64,000 bases of DNA. Origin: an uncultured Eubacteriales bacterium. GTDB lineage: Bacteria > Bacillota > Clostridia > Oscillospirales > Oscillospiraceae. A program made the translations under genes and the position numbers. Below the pieces are notes generated by a model. It saw nothing but the letters and a program-made list of their open reading frames with translations. It had not been told where the DNA came from and made no database searches. Below are positions 42,474 to 50,389 of this stretch, piece by piece. The DNA lies in contig UQWI01000002.1 of NCBI GenBank assembly GCA_900544765.1, forward strand, positions 191,971-255,970, read 5' to 3'. Position 1 is the first letter of the stretch. Each line of letters starts with the position of its first letter.

Positions 42474-43376
42474 TTATTTACCGCACAGGCGCTTTATGAG
42501 CTCGTAACGCTCGTCGGCAGTCTTTTGCAGCTCTGCGAGCTCTTCTTCGCTGAGCTTGCTGAACTTGCCGATGCCCTTCACGAACTCGGCGACCGTGATG
42601 GGCTTGCGGTTCTCGGTCATGTAGTACCTGCCCTTGTCGCATTCCCAGAGCGGGAACATATTGCAGGCCACCGCGCGGCGCGCGACGGCGATGCTCTCAT
42701 TGGGCTTGAAGCTCCAGCCTGTGGGGCAGGGAGAGAACACATGCAGGTAGGCGAAACCGCGCTTGCTGGCCTCGAGGCCGTGCTGCACCTTGGCGACAAA
42801 GTCGGGCATGTTGCTGGGGCTGGCCGTGGCGCAGTACTCAATGTTGTGCATCGCCATGATGAGCGGGACGTACTTGGCGTTCTGCTCTTTGCCGTTTATG
42901 GCCGCGCCGGTGGGCGTGGTGCTCGTGCGGGAGCCGAGGCTGGTGGTGCTCGAGCGCTGGAAGCCCGTGTTCATGTAGCCCTCGTTGTCGTAGCAGACGT
43001 AGAGCATTTTCGTGCCGCGCTCGGCCGCACCTGAGAGGCTCTGGAAGCCGCAGTCGGCGGTGGCGCCGTCGCCGCAGACTGCGACGATGTTCACGTCGGG
43101 GCGGCCGCGGCGCTGGTACATCTCGCTCACGCCGGACATGAAGCTCGCCGTGTTGTCCAGCAGCGTGATGTGTATCGGCGCGGTGCAGCCGTTCTGATAG
43201 CTCCAGCCGTCGACGCCTGCTCCGGCCATACATCCGGGAGGTACGGCGAAAACGCTGTTATTGCCCGCAATCTGCATCACGCGGCGGAGTATCAGCTCGC
43301 CGCCGCAGCCCTGGCAGGCGGAAGAGCCCGGGGTCATGACCTGCGGAGCGGTTTTCAATATGTCCATGTAGCTCAT
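42474..43376 (-). CDS. porB: Pyruvate-type 2-oxoacid:ferredoxin oxidoreductase, beta subunit
   Basis: A 300-residue TPP-binding subunit. CxxC at residues 21-24, GDG at 102-104 and NEGYMNTG at 131-138 form the TPP/Mg site, and a Cys-bearing VPPGCMAG lies near 46-52. The length fits pyruvate-type (PorB) enzymes rather than the shorter KOR/VOR beta at 3 kb. It is the last gene of the order gamma-delta-alpha-beta and ends at a bidirectional terminator. The complex interconverts pyruvate (or a related oxoacid) and acetyl-CoA using ferredoxin. Confidence 0.9.
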   Translation of the reverse strand: MSYMDILKTAPQVMTPGSSACQGCGGELILRRVMQIAGNNSVFAVPPGCMAGAGVDGWSYQNGCTAPIHITLLDNTASFMSGVSEMYQRRGRPDVNIVAVCGDGATADCGFQSLSGAAERGTKMLYVCYDNEGYMNTGFQRSSTTSLGSRTSTTPTGAAINGKEQNAKYVPLIMAMHNIEYCATASPSNMPDFVAKVQHGLEASKRGFAYLHVFSPCPTGWSFKPNESIAVARRAVACNMFPLWECDKGRYYMTENRKPITVAEFVKGIGKFSKLSEEELAELQKTADERYELIKRLCGK

Positions 43377-43388
43377 TTCATGCCCTCC

Positions 43389-44558
43389 TTAGTCCATCAG
43401 CCAGAGCGTGTCCGCGCGTCCGGCGCCGTCGAGCGCGAGCAGCTTCTCCGCGGCGGACACTATGTGCGCCATGGAGATATCCGCTCCGCCCAGTCCGCCT
43501 ATCGCGGAGAAGTGCGCCTTGCCCGCGAGCGCTTCGCCCAGCGCGGCGCAGGTCTCGACGTACATCGGGCCGGCGTCCCAGCCGAAGCTCACGGAGCGGT
43601 CGACGACGGCGAAGCCTTTAACGCGGTCAAGGGCCTCGCGCACACGCTTCGCGGGGAAGGGACGGGTGAAGCGCAGCTTGAGCACGCCAATCTTGACGCC
43701 GCGCCCGCGCAGCTCATCCACCACGTCTCTCGCCGTGCCGGTCATACCGCCGACGGTGACTAGGGCGTAGTCCGCGTCCTCGAGCCTGTATGTGTCTATG
43801 CAGCCGCCGTAGGAGCGGCCGAAGGCGGCGGCAAACTTTTCGTCAACTTCGTCTATTACCGGCAGGGCGGCCTGCATTGCCTGCAGGTGGTCGTGCCTGT
43901 ACTTCATCAGCAGCTCGCCCGGCGTCATGGGGTCTAGAGCTTGGGGCGTCGCGGGCTCAAGCTTTGCGGGCAGGCTGTACGGCGGCAGGAAGGCGTCGAC
44001 ATCTGCCTGCGAGGGCACCTCCACGCGCTCAACGAGGTGGCTTGAGTAGAAACCGTCGTAGCAGACGTTTACCGGGATGAGCACGCGCTCATCCTCGGCG
44101 AGCATGTAGCCCTGGATTATCATATCGAGAATCTCCTGGTTCGTCTCGCAGAAGCACTGAATCCAGCCCGCCTCACGCACGCTCATCGCGTCCTGCTGGC
44201 CCGACCAGATGGTCTCGGGCGAGGTCATCTCGCGCGTGGCTATGGCCATGACCATCGGCAGGCGCAGCGTGCTCATGCGGAAGTACGGCTCGTACATCAG
44301 CGCCAGGCCCTGGGCGCTGGTGGCGGTGAACACCCTGCCGCCGGCCGCGGCCGCGCCCTGCACGACGCTCATTGCGCTGTGCTCGCTCTCAACCTGCACC
44401 ATGCGGCTGTCCAGCTCTCCGGAGAAAACGAGGTCGGCGAGCCCCTCGACAACCGAGCTCTGCGGGGTTATCGGGTAGGCGGCTATGAGGTCGGGACGGC
44501 AGAGCGCCGCGCCCATTGTCGCGCATTTGTTGCCTGTAAGTGCCTTTATTTCGCCCAT
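43389..44558 (-). CDS. porA: Pyruvate-type 2-oxoacid:ferredoxin oxidoreductase, alpha subunit
   Basis: A 389-residue alpha subunit with YPITPQSSV at residues 28-36, the VESEHSAMSVVQGAAAAGGR block and a C-terminal domain ending in the GGLGGADIS segment. The length and the gamma-delta-alpha-beta order match four-subunit pyruvate:ferredoxin oxidoreductases. Related 2-oxoisovalerate or aromatic oxoacid enzymes share this layout, and the nearby IclR regulator keeps an alternative acid possible. Its start is 1 bp after the end of porD. Confidence 0.9.
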   Translation of the reverse strand: MGEIKALTGNKCATMGAALCRPDLIAAYPITPQSSVVEGLADLVFSGELDSRMVQVESEHSAMSVVQGAAAAGGRVFTATSAQGLALMYEPYFRMSTLRLPMVMAIATREMTSPETIWSGQQDAMSVREAGWIQCFCETNQEILDMIIQGYMLAEDERVLIPVNVCYDGFYSSHLVERVEVPSQADVDAFLPPYSLPAKLEPATPQALDPMTPGELLMKYRHDHLQAMQAALPVIDEVDEKFAAAFGRSYGGCIDTYRLEDADYALVTVGGMTGTARDVVDELRGRGVKIGVLKLRFTRPFPAKRVREALDRVKGFAVVDRSVSFGWDAGPMYVETCAALGEALAGKAHFSAIGGLGGADISMAHIVSAAEKLLALDGAGRADTLWLMD

Positions 44559-44559
44559 C

Positions 44560-44814
44560 TCACTTCACCTCCGGCTCCATAGTTATTGCGTGCTTGGGAC
44601 ACTCGGCGGCGCAGATGCCGCAGCCCTTGCAGTAGTCGTAGCTTATGAGTATCTCCTTGCCCTCGGCGTAGATGCTGCCCACCGGGCAGTAGGCGAGGCA
44701 CTGCCCGCAGTTTACGCAGCGGTTCTTGTCCATAACCGGGCGCACGACGCGCCAGGACGCCGTGTCGAGTATGTAAATGCCCTGGTTTCCGAGCGGTGTA
44801 ACGTGTCTGTCCAT
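44560..44814 (-). CDS. porD: Pyruvate-type 2-oxoacid:ferredoxin oxidoreductase, delta (ferredoxin) subunit
   Basis: An 84-residue 2x[4Fe-4S] subunit with clusters Cys 33, 36, 39, 43 and Cys 62, 65, 68, 72. The N-terminal 30 residues before the first cluster are typical of PorD. It transfers electrons to ferredoxin. It lies 12 bp after porC and adjoins porA. Confidence 0.93.
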   Translation of the reverse strand: MDRHVTPLGNQGIYILDTASWRVVRPVMDKNRCVNCGQCLAYCPVGSIYAEGKEILISYDYCKGCGICAAECPKHAITMEPEVK

Positions 44815-44826
44815 GCCGCGCCTCCT

Positions 44827-45360
44827 TTAGCAGATTTTTACCGCGTCGTAGGCGCGCATGGCGGCGGCGCGGTTCGCTTCGCCGAACTCGGCGGCGATGT
44901 TGTCAAAGAGCTTTGACGAATCAACCAGCCCCGTGGCCTTCGCAAAGGCCCCGAGCATGGCCGTGTTCGGGATGCTGCGGCCAATCTCGTCCATCGCGAT
45001 GCCCGTCGCATCGACAACGGCTACCTTCGCTGCCTGGGCCGGTATGCCCAGCTCCTCGGGCGTGTGCACTGAGTTGATGACCACGGTGCCGCCCTCCTTG
45101 AGCCCGGCGTAGGTGGCGGGCAGGTGAACGAGCGTGTCATCGAGAATTATGAGCACATCCGGCTCATACACCTGGGTCTTGCGGCGTATCTGCTCCTCGC
45201 TAAGGCGCAGGAAGCCAAACACGGGAGAGCCCTTGCGCTCCACGCCGAAGAAGGGGATGAACTGCCCGTAGTGCCCGGTTTCAACAGCGGTCCTGACGAC
45301 TATGTGGCTGGCTTTTACCAGGCCCTGGCCGCCGCGGCCGTGCAGGCGTATCTCTTCCAT
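44827..45360 (-). CDS. porC: Pyruvate-type 2-oxoacid:ferredoxin oxidoreductase, gamma subunit
   Basis: A 177-residue gamma subunit with GRGGQG at residues 8-13 and the later EPDVLIILDDTL and TAMLGAFAKATG segments. It is the first gene of the operon; its start has a GAGGAGTG site. The operon is divergent from a GNAT-iclR pair, and the shared 180-bp interval holds a strong rightward promoter and a candidate IclR operator. The leftward promoter for por itself is not clear. Confidence 0.9.
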   Translation of the reverse strand: MEEIRLHGRGGQGLVKASHIVVRTAVETGHYGQFIPFFGVERKGSPVFGFLRLSEEQIRRKTQVYEPDVLIILDDTLVHLPATYAGLKEGGTVVINSVHTPEELGIPAQAAKVAVVDATGIAMDEIGRSIPNTAMLGAFAKATGLVDSSKLFDNIAAEFGEANRAAAMRAYDAVKIC

Positions 45361-45434
45361 CTTATCACTCCTCGCAGTTTATACAAAAATTTTGCGTCCG
45401 TTTTGTGCATTTATTATGGCGAAACACTCCGCTC

Positions 45435-45463
45435 TTGACGGCTCAAGCGATGTTCGCTATAAT
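45435..45463 (+). promoter_or_regulatory. Promoter of the GNAT-iclR unit
   Basis: TTGACG (45435-45440), 17-bp spacer, TATAAT (45458-45463). Half-site GTTCGC (45452-45457) abuts the -10. Confidence 0.8.
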
Positions 45464-45471
45464 AACAATAT

Positions 45472-45486
45472 GTTCGTTTTGCGAAC
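45472..45486. promoter_or_regulatory. Candidate IclR operator
   Basis: The 15-bp palindrome GTTCG-TTTTG-CGAAC lies just downstream of the -10 of the GNAT-iclR promoter, over the expected transcription start, with an extra half-site upstream at 45452-45457. Several IclR-family regulators bind GTTCG-type palindromes, and the downstream gene encodes one. Confidence 0.65.
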
Positions 45487-45538
45487 CCTATCTGGCTGGA
45501 TAATAACACTTCCAGACCGTAAAGTCAAGGAGGACGAC

Positions 45539-45961
45539 GTGATAAGACGCATGGAGGCCGCGGACCTGGACGCCGCGGCGGAGATATGGCTGGCATCCAA
45601 CCTGGACGCGCACGATTTTATCCCGGCTGAGTATTGGCGGGGGAATTTTCAGGCGGTCAAGGCACAGCTGCCGGAGGCCGAGGTATATGTCTGCGAGGAG
45701 GACGGCAGGCTGTCCGGGTTCATCGGCCTGGAGGGAGAGTACATCGCCGGGCTGTTTGTGGCGAAGCCGGAGCGCTCGCGCGGCGTGGGGAAGCAGCTGC
45801 TGGACGCGGCCAAGGCGGCGCACGACTACCTGGAGCTGCGCGTGTACGCGGAGAACTGGCCTGCGGTCAAGTTCTATTACCGTGAGGGCTTCACGCTCTG
45901 CTCGCAGGACGTGGACGGGAGCACGGGCGCGGATGAGTACCTGATGGCGTGGTGGGCTTGA
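45539..45961 (+). CDS. GNAT-family N-acetyltransferase
   Basis: A 140-residue acetyltransferase beginning at GTG behind AAGGAGG. An upstream ATG in the same frame would lie almost on the transcription start. The acetyl-CoA motif A is seen as GLFVAKPERSRGVGKQLLDAA, followed by the ELRVYAENWPAVKFYYREGF motif B. The substrate is unknown. It sits 1 bp before an IclR regulator and opposite the por operon. Confidence 0.85.
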   Translation: MIRRMEAADLDAAAEIWLASNLDAHDFIPAEYWRGNFQAVKAQLPEAEVYVCEEDGRLSGFIGLEGEYIAGLFVAKPERSRGVGKQLLDAAKAAHDYLELRVYAENWPAVKFYYREGFTLCSQDVDGSTGADEYLMAWWA

Positions 45962-45962
45962 T

Positions 45963-46721
45963 ATGGATACGGGCTCGCAGTATATTTTGTCCTCGCTCGA
46001 CCACGCGCTGGACGTTTTGAACCTGTATTTTGAGCACGAGGAGCTCAGCGCGGCCACGGCTGCCAGGGAGCTGGGCGTGAGCCGCACGGCTGCCTTCCGC
46101 ATGCTCTATACCCTCGAGGCCAAGGGCTGCCTCACGCGCACGCCGGAGGGCGCGTACCGTCTCGGCATAAAGCTCTTTTCGCTCGGCGCGCTGGCGCAGA
46201 GCCGCATGGTGCTGACCGGACTTGTGCGCCCGCATCTGACGCATCTGGCGGATGAGACGGGGGAGACGGCGCATCTGGCCATCATGGACGGGCCGTACCA
46301 CATAGTGTTTGTGGACAAGGCCCTCGGCAGGCTGAACCTCAAGATGGACACGGTGCTCGGCGACCGGCGCTGGGCGCATCAGACTGCGACAGGCAAGATG
46401 CTGCTCTCGCTCAAATCGCGCGAGCAGTGGGAGCAGTACGCCCGGGCGGCGGTGTTTAACCGCCCGACGCCGAACGCAATAACCGAGCCGGAGGCGCTGT
46501 TTGCGGAGCTGGAGCTCACCCGCGAGCGCGGCTGGGCCATAGACAACGAGGAGAGCGAGGAGGGCCTGACCTGCTTCGCCGTGCCGCTCATCGACCGCTC
46601 CGGGGCGGCCATCGCCGCGATAAGCTGCTCGGGACCGAGCACACGCATGGAGCGCAACCGCGCTGCCCGCCTTGCCGGGCTGCGCCGCGCCGCCGCAGAC
46701 ATAGCAAAGAGCACAGGGTAA
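45963..46721 (+). CDS. IclR-family transcriptional regulator
   Basis: A 252-residue regulator. The N-terminal winged helix (about 5-70) contains SAATAARELGVSRTAAFRMLYTLE, and the C-terminal GAF-like effector domain includes HLAIMDGPYHIVFVDK and AHQTATGKMLL. IclR proteins bind small acids such as glyoxylate, pyruvate or aromatic acids. Its position next to, and divergent from, porCDAB suggests it controls both transcripts through the palindrome at 45472-45486. Confidence 0.9.
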   Translation: MDTGSQYILSSLDHALDVLNLYFEHEELSAATAARELGVSRTAAFRMLYTLEAKGCLTRTPEGAYRLGIKLFSLGALAQSRMVLTGLVRPHLTHLADETGETAHLAIMDGPYHIVFVDKALGRLNLKMDTVLGDRRWAHQTATGKMLLSLKSREQWEQYARAAVFNRPTPNAITEPEALFAELELTRERGWAIDNEESEEGLTCFAVPLIDRSGAAIAAISCSGPSTRMERNRAARLAGLRRAAADIAKSTG

Positions 46722-46726
46722 AATAA

Positions 46727-46754
46727 CAGAGCCGCCAAAAGGCGGCTCTGTTTG
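46727..46754. terminator. Bidirectional terminator, iclR and serA
   Basis: A 10-bp stem (46727-46736 with 46741-46750) with a 4-nt A loop and a T-rich right flank, between convergent genes. Confidence 0.85.
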
Positions 46755-46768
46755 TTTGGCATTAGGTT

Positions 46769-47932
46769 TTAGATGACGCGCACGCGCAGGACGTCGGGGT
46801 CCTTGAGAATCTCGGAGGTTATCTCGCCGTTTACCTTTTCGGCGAGGTCTATCATCGTGTAGGCGTAGCCGCCGCGCGGCTTGTTTATCATGTGCTCAAT
46901 GTTGATGTTGCGCGCGGAAATGAGCTCGAGTATGGTGTTTATCTTGTTCGGCACGTTGCGGTGCAGCACGCAGAGGCGGCAGACGCCCAGACGGTCGAGG
47001 CTGGCGTTCGGGAGATTGACCGAGTTCTTTATGTTGCCGTTGGCGAGGTAGTCGTATATCTCCTGCGCGGCCATGATGGAGCACTTGTCCTCGCTCTCGG
47101 GGGTGCAGGCGCCCAGGTGGGGCAGGGTGATGCAGTTCTTCACGCCGATGAGCTTGGCGTTCGGGAAATCGGTGACGTATTTGCCGACACGGCCGCTCTC
47201 GAGCGCGGCAATCATGGCGTCGTCGTCCACAACCTCGGCGCGGGACTCGTTCATTATACGCACGCCGGGGCGCATCATGGCCAGGGCGTCGGCGTTTATC
47301 ATGTGGTGGGTGCCGTCGTTGTAGGGCACGTTCAGGCTGATGTAGTCGCAGGTGCGGAAGATGTCCTCGACGTAATCGACGTGTATGACGTTGCGGGAGA
47401 GGCGCCAGGCGCTCTCAATGGAGATATATGGGTCGTAGCCGCGCACGGTCATGCCGAACTCGAGCGCAAGGTTGGCGACCAGGGAGCCGATGGCGCCCAG
47501 ACCGATGACGCCCAGGCTCTTGCCGCAGAGCTCGGGGCCGGAGAAGGCGCTCTTGCCCTTCTCGACCAGGGCCGGGACCTCGTCGCCCTTGTCGGCTATC
47601 GTCTTGACCCAGTCGATTGCGCCGAGCATGTCCCGGGAAGCGAGCAGCATGTCGAAGATTATCATCTCTTTTGTCGCGTCGGCGTTCGCGCCGGGGGCGT
47701 TGAACACGACTATGCCGCGCTCCGCGCAGTCCTCAATGGGGATGTTGTTCACGCCCGCGCCCGCGCGGCCTATGCAGAGCAGCTCGGGCCAGAACTCGGT
47801 GTGGTGCAGGTCTGCGCTGCGTATGAGCAGGGCCTCCGGGTTCTCAACCTGGGAGCCGACCTCGCAGCCGTGGTTCTCAAGAATCTGAGTGCCGAGCGGC
47901 GAGATTGTGTTCATCGTCTTTATCTTAAACAT
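46769..47932 (-). CDS. serA: D-3-phosphoglycerate dehydrogenase
   Basis: A 387-residue enzyme that oxidises 3-phosphoglycerate to 3-phosphohydroxypyruvate, the first step of serine synthesis. The NAD-binding LGVIGLGAIGSLVANLAL is near residues 133-150, and the catalytic Arg, Glu and His are in the usual blocks (His in CITLPHLGACTPES). A C-terminal ACT domain (about 315-387) allows feedback by serine. The start at 47932 follows a GAGGTGG site and overlaps the serC stop by 8 bp. Confidence 0.93.
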   Translation of the reverse strand: MFKIKTMNTISPLGTQILENHGCEVGSQVENPEALLIRSADLHHTEFWPELLCIGRAGAGVNNIPIEDCAERGIVVFNAPGANADATKEMIIFDMLLASRDMLGAIDWVKTIADKGDEVPALVEKGKSAFSGPELCGKSLGVIGLGAIGSLVANLALEFGMTVRGYDPYISIESAWRLSRNVIHVDYVEDIFRTCDYISLNVPYNDGTHHMINADALAMMRPGVRIMNESRAEVVDDDAMIAALESGRVGKYVTDFPNAKLIGVKNCITLPHLGACTPESEDKCSIMAAQEIYDYLANGNIKNSVNLPNASLDRLGVCRLCVLHRNVPNKINTILELISARNINIEHMINKPRGGYAYTMIDLAEKVNGEITSEILKDPDVLRVRVI

Positions 47933-49010
47933 GGTGTTCCACCTCAAAATCCTTCATATATTCAGCTATGGCCTTCGCGCCGTCCAGGGACATCGCGTTG
48001 TAGAGGGAGACGCGCATGCCGCCGGTGAGACGGTGCCCCTTCACGTTGAGCAGGCCGCGCTTGGCGGCTCCGGCGCAGAACTCCTTGTCCAGGGCCTCGT
48101 CGCCGGTGCGGAAGGTCACGTTCATCATACTGCGGGAGGCGGCCTCCGCGTGCGGCTTGTAGAGCCTGGAGTTGTCCAGCACCTCGTAGACGAGCCTGGA
48201 GCGTTCGCGGCGGCGGGCGTCCATCTCGGCTACGCCGCCCTGGTCCTCAACCCATTCGAGCACCAGCCCGAGCATGTAGATGCACCAGCAGGGGGGAGTG
48301 TTGAGCATGCTGTCCTTGTCTATCATCTTCTGATAGCTCATGACCTGCGGGGTCACGGCCGCCTCGCGCCCGGCAAAGCTCTTGTCGATGACGACGACCG
48401 TCAGGCCGGCGGGGGCTATGTTCTTCTGCGCGCCAGCGTAGATGAGGGCATAGCGGCTCACATCGACCGGGTGGGACATAATCTCGCTGGACATGTCGCA
48501 GACCAGGGGCACGCCGCCCGTCTCGGGGACGTAGCCCCATGCGGTGCCGAAGATGGTGTTGTTGGCGCAGTAGTGGAAGTAGGCGTCGCCCTGCGCTATG
48601 CTGAGCTCGCCCTGTTCGGGTATGTGGGAATAGTTGTTGCCCTTGCCCTCATAAGCCACATGTACATCGCCGTACTTCCCGGCCTCGCGCGCGGCAATGC
48701 CGGAGAAATTGCCGGTCACGGCGTAGCTGGCCGGTTTCCCGTCCATGAGGTTGAGCGGAATAGCGGCAAACTGGCTGGTCGCGCCGCCCTGAAGGAAAAG
48801 GACCTCGTGGGTGTCCGGCACATTCAGCAGCCTCTTAAAGCGCTCCTTGGCCTCGGCGTGAATCTCCGCAAACTGACTGCCGCGGTGGCTCATCTCCATC
48901 ACGCTCATGCCGCAGCCGTGCCAGTTGAGCATTTCCGACTGCGCCTTTTTGAGTACCGGCTCCGGCATACACGCCGGGCCTGCCGCGAAATTGTAAGCCC
49001 TTTCAGCCAT
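47925..49010 (-). CDS. serC: Phosphoserine aminotransferase
   Basis: A 361-residue PLP enzyme making phosphoserine from phosphohydroxypyruvate and glutamate. The start NFAAGPACMPEPVL, the FLQGGATSQFAAIP block and the PLP Lys 196 in YAGAQKNIAPAGL identify it. An AAGGGAG site precedes the ATG. It overlaps serA, so the serine pathway is made from one mRNA; serB is not in the window. Confidence 0.96.
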   Translation of the reverse strand: MAERAYNFAAGPACMPEPVLKKAQSEMLNWHGCGMSVMEMSHRGSQFAEIHAEAKERFKRLLNVPDTHEVLFLQGGATSQFAAIPLNLMDGKPASYAVTGNFSGIAAREAGKYGDVHVAYEGKGNNYSHIPEQGELSIAQGDAYFHYCANNTIFGTAWGYVPETGGVPLVCDMSSEIMSHPVDVSRYALIYAGAQKNIAPAGLTVVVIDKSFAGREAAVTPQVMSYQKMIDKDSMLNTPPCWCIYMLGLVLEWVEDQGGVAEMDARRRERSRLVYEVLDNSRLYKPHAEAASRSMMNVTFRTGDEALDKEFCAGAAKRGLLNVKGHRLTGGMRVSLYNAMSLDGAKAIAEYMKDFEVEHHV

Positions 49011-49053
49011 AGGTCAGGCTCCCTTCATTGTTTTTTGTGGGTACTAATTATAA

Positions 49054-49083
49054 ATTATAACTTTTCCGGCCCATCCGCGTCAA
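49054..49083 (-). promoter_or_regulatory. Promoter of serC-serA
   Basis: Minus strand: TTGACG (49078-49083), 18-bp spacer, TATAAT (49054-49059). The elements lie in the last codons of mtaB. Confidence 0.75.
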
Positions 49084-50359
49084 TAGACGTACCAACAAGC
49101 ATTTGCCCAGAGACTGCCTGAATTTTAACCATTTTGACAAGCCCGCGCAGGCTTTCGCCCTCAATACGGACTTCTGTGTAATTTGGCGCGTGTCCGGTTG
49201 AGTATCCGTTTTCCTCGGTTTCAAACAGCACGGCCTGGACAGTGCCCACGCAGCTTTCTAAATATTCCCGCTGCATCTCCAGGGCTGCCTCATGCGCGGC
49301 GTGTGCGCGTTCATTTTTCACCGCGTGCGTGAGCTGGCCCGGCAGCTTGTCCGCCGCCGTGCCCGGGCGGCGCGAATAGGGGAAAACGTGCATAGCCGCG
49401 AAGGCGCACTTGCGTATAAAATCGAGCGTCTCCTGAAACTCCGCCTCCGTCTCGCCGGGGAAGCCGGTGATGAGGTCGGTGGTCAGCGCGCAGTGCGGGA
49501 AATAGCGGCGCAGGCGCTCGCACACGGCGTAAAACTCCGCCGTCGTGTATTTGCGCTTCATGCGCTCCAGCACCCCGTCGCTGCCGGACTGCATGGAGAG
49601 GTGGAAGTGGGGGCAGAGTGTGGGTATTTTTGCCATGCGCATACACCACTCCTCGGTGAGGACTGTCGGCTCTATGGAGCCGAGGCGTATGCGCGCCTCG
49701 GGCGCGGCGGCGTAGACCGCCTCAATGGCGTCTGCAAGCGTGGGCCTGCCCGGCAGGTCGCGCCCGTAGGAGGCGACTTCGATACCGGTCAGCACTATCT
49801 CGCGGTAGCCCTCTCCGGCCAGGCGAGCGGCCTCGGCGCCTATGCGCCCGAGCGGCAGCGAGCGCACGCCGCCCCGGGCGTAGGGTATGATGCAGTAGGA
49901 GCAGAAGTTGGCGCAGCCGTCCTCTATCTTGAGCCAGGCCCGGGCGTGGCCCTCGTAGGCCCCGGCGGGTAAGTCCTCTATGACCTTGCGCGCGAAGGGG
50001 GCGTCGATGTGTACGTTCCGCTGCCTGTCGGACACGGCCTTCTCCACGGCGGCGACGAAGCCCTGCCGGTCGGAGCTGCCCCAGACCACGTCGGCGAGCG
50101 CCTTCGCCCGCTCGTCGGTCTGCGACCAGCAGCCGCAGACGGCGCTCACAGCGCCGGGGTTCTCGCCCTCGAGCCGCCTGAGCGCCTGCCTGGATTTGCG
50201 GCCGCTCTCGGCGGTGACGGCGCAGGTGTTTACGATTACGCAGTCAGCCGTCTCGTCGCCTTCGGCGGGGCGGTGGCCGTGGGAGCGCAGGATGGCCTCC
50301 ATCGCCTGGGTCTCATACTGGTTGACCTTGCAGCCCAGGGTGTTTATAATATACAGCAT
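49055..50359 (-). CDS. mtaB: tRNA t6A37 methylthiotransferase MtaB
   Basis: A 434-residue radical-SAM enzyme that converts t6A to ms2t6A at position 37 of tRNAs reading ANN codons. N-terminal cluster Cys include Cys 10, Cys 46 and the Cys pair at 75/77. The radical-SAM motif CANFCSYC supplies Cys 149, 153 and 156, and a C-terminal TRAM domain follows. The N-terminal TLGCKVNQYE separates it from MiaB and RimO. A GAGGT site precedes the ATG. Confidence 0.94.
   Translation of the reverse strand: MLYIINTLGCKVNQYETQAMEAILRSHGHRPAEGDETADCVIVNTCAVTAESGRKSRQALRRLEGENPGAVSAVCGCWSQTDERAKALADVVWGSSDRQGFVAAVEKAVSDRQRNVHIDAPFARKVIEDLPAGAYEGHARAWLKIEDGCANFCSYCIIPYARGGVRSLPLGRIGAEAARLAGEGYREIVLTGIEVASYGRDLPGRPTLADAIEAVYAAAPEARIRLGSIEPTVLTEEWCMRMAKIPTLCPHFHLSMQSGSDGVLERMKRKYTTAEFYAVCERLRRYFPHCALTTDLITGFPGETEAEFQETLDFIRKCAFAAMHVFPYSRRPGTAADKLPGQLTHAVKNERAHAAHEAALEMQREYLESCVGTVQAVLFETEENGYSTGHAPNYTEVRIEGESLRGLVKMVKIQAVSGQMLVGTSIDADGPEKL
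50322..50350 (+). promoter_or_regulatory. Promoter of the cysteine desulfurase gene, inside mtaB
   Basis: TTGACC (50322-50327), 17-bp spacer, TATAAT (50345-50350). It lies within the first codons of the divergent mtaB. Confidence 0.75.
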
Positions 50360-50389
50360 ATGATGACCTCACTTGAAAGGTGTGTAACT

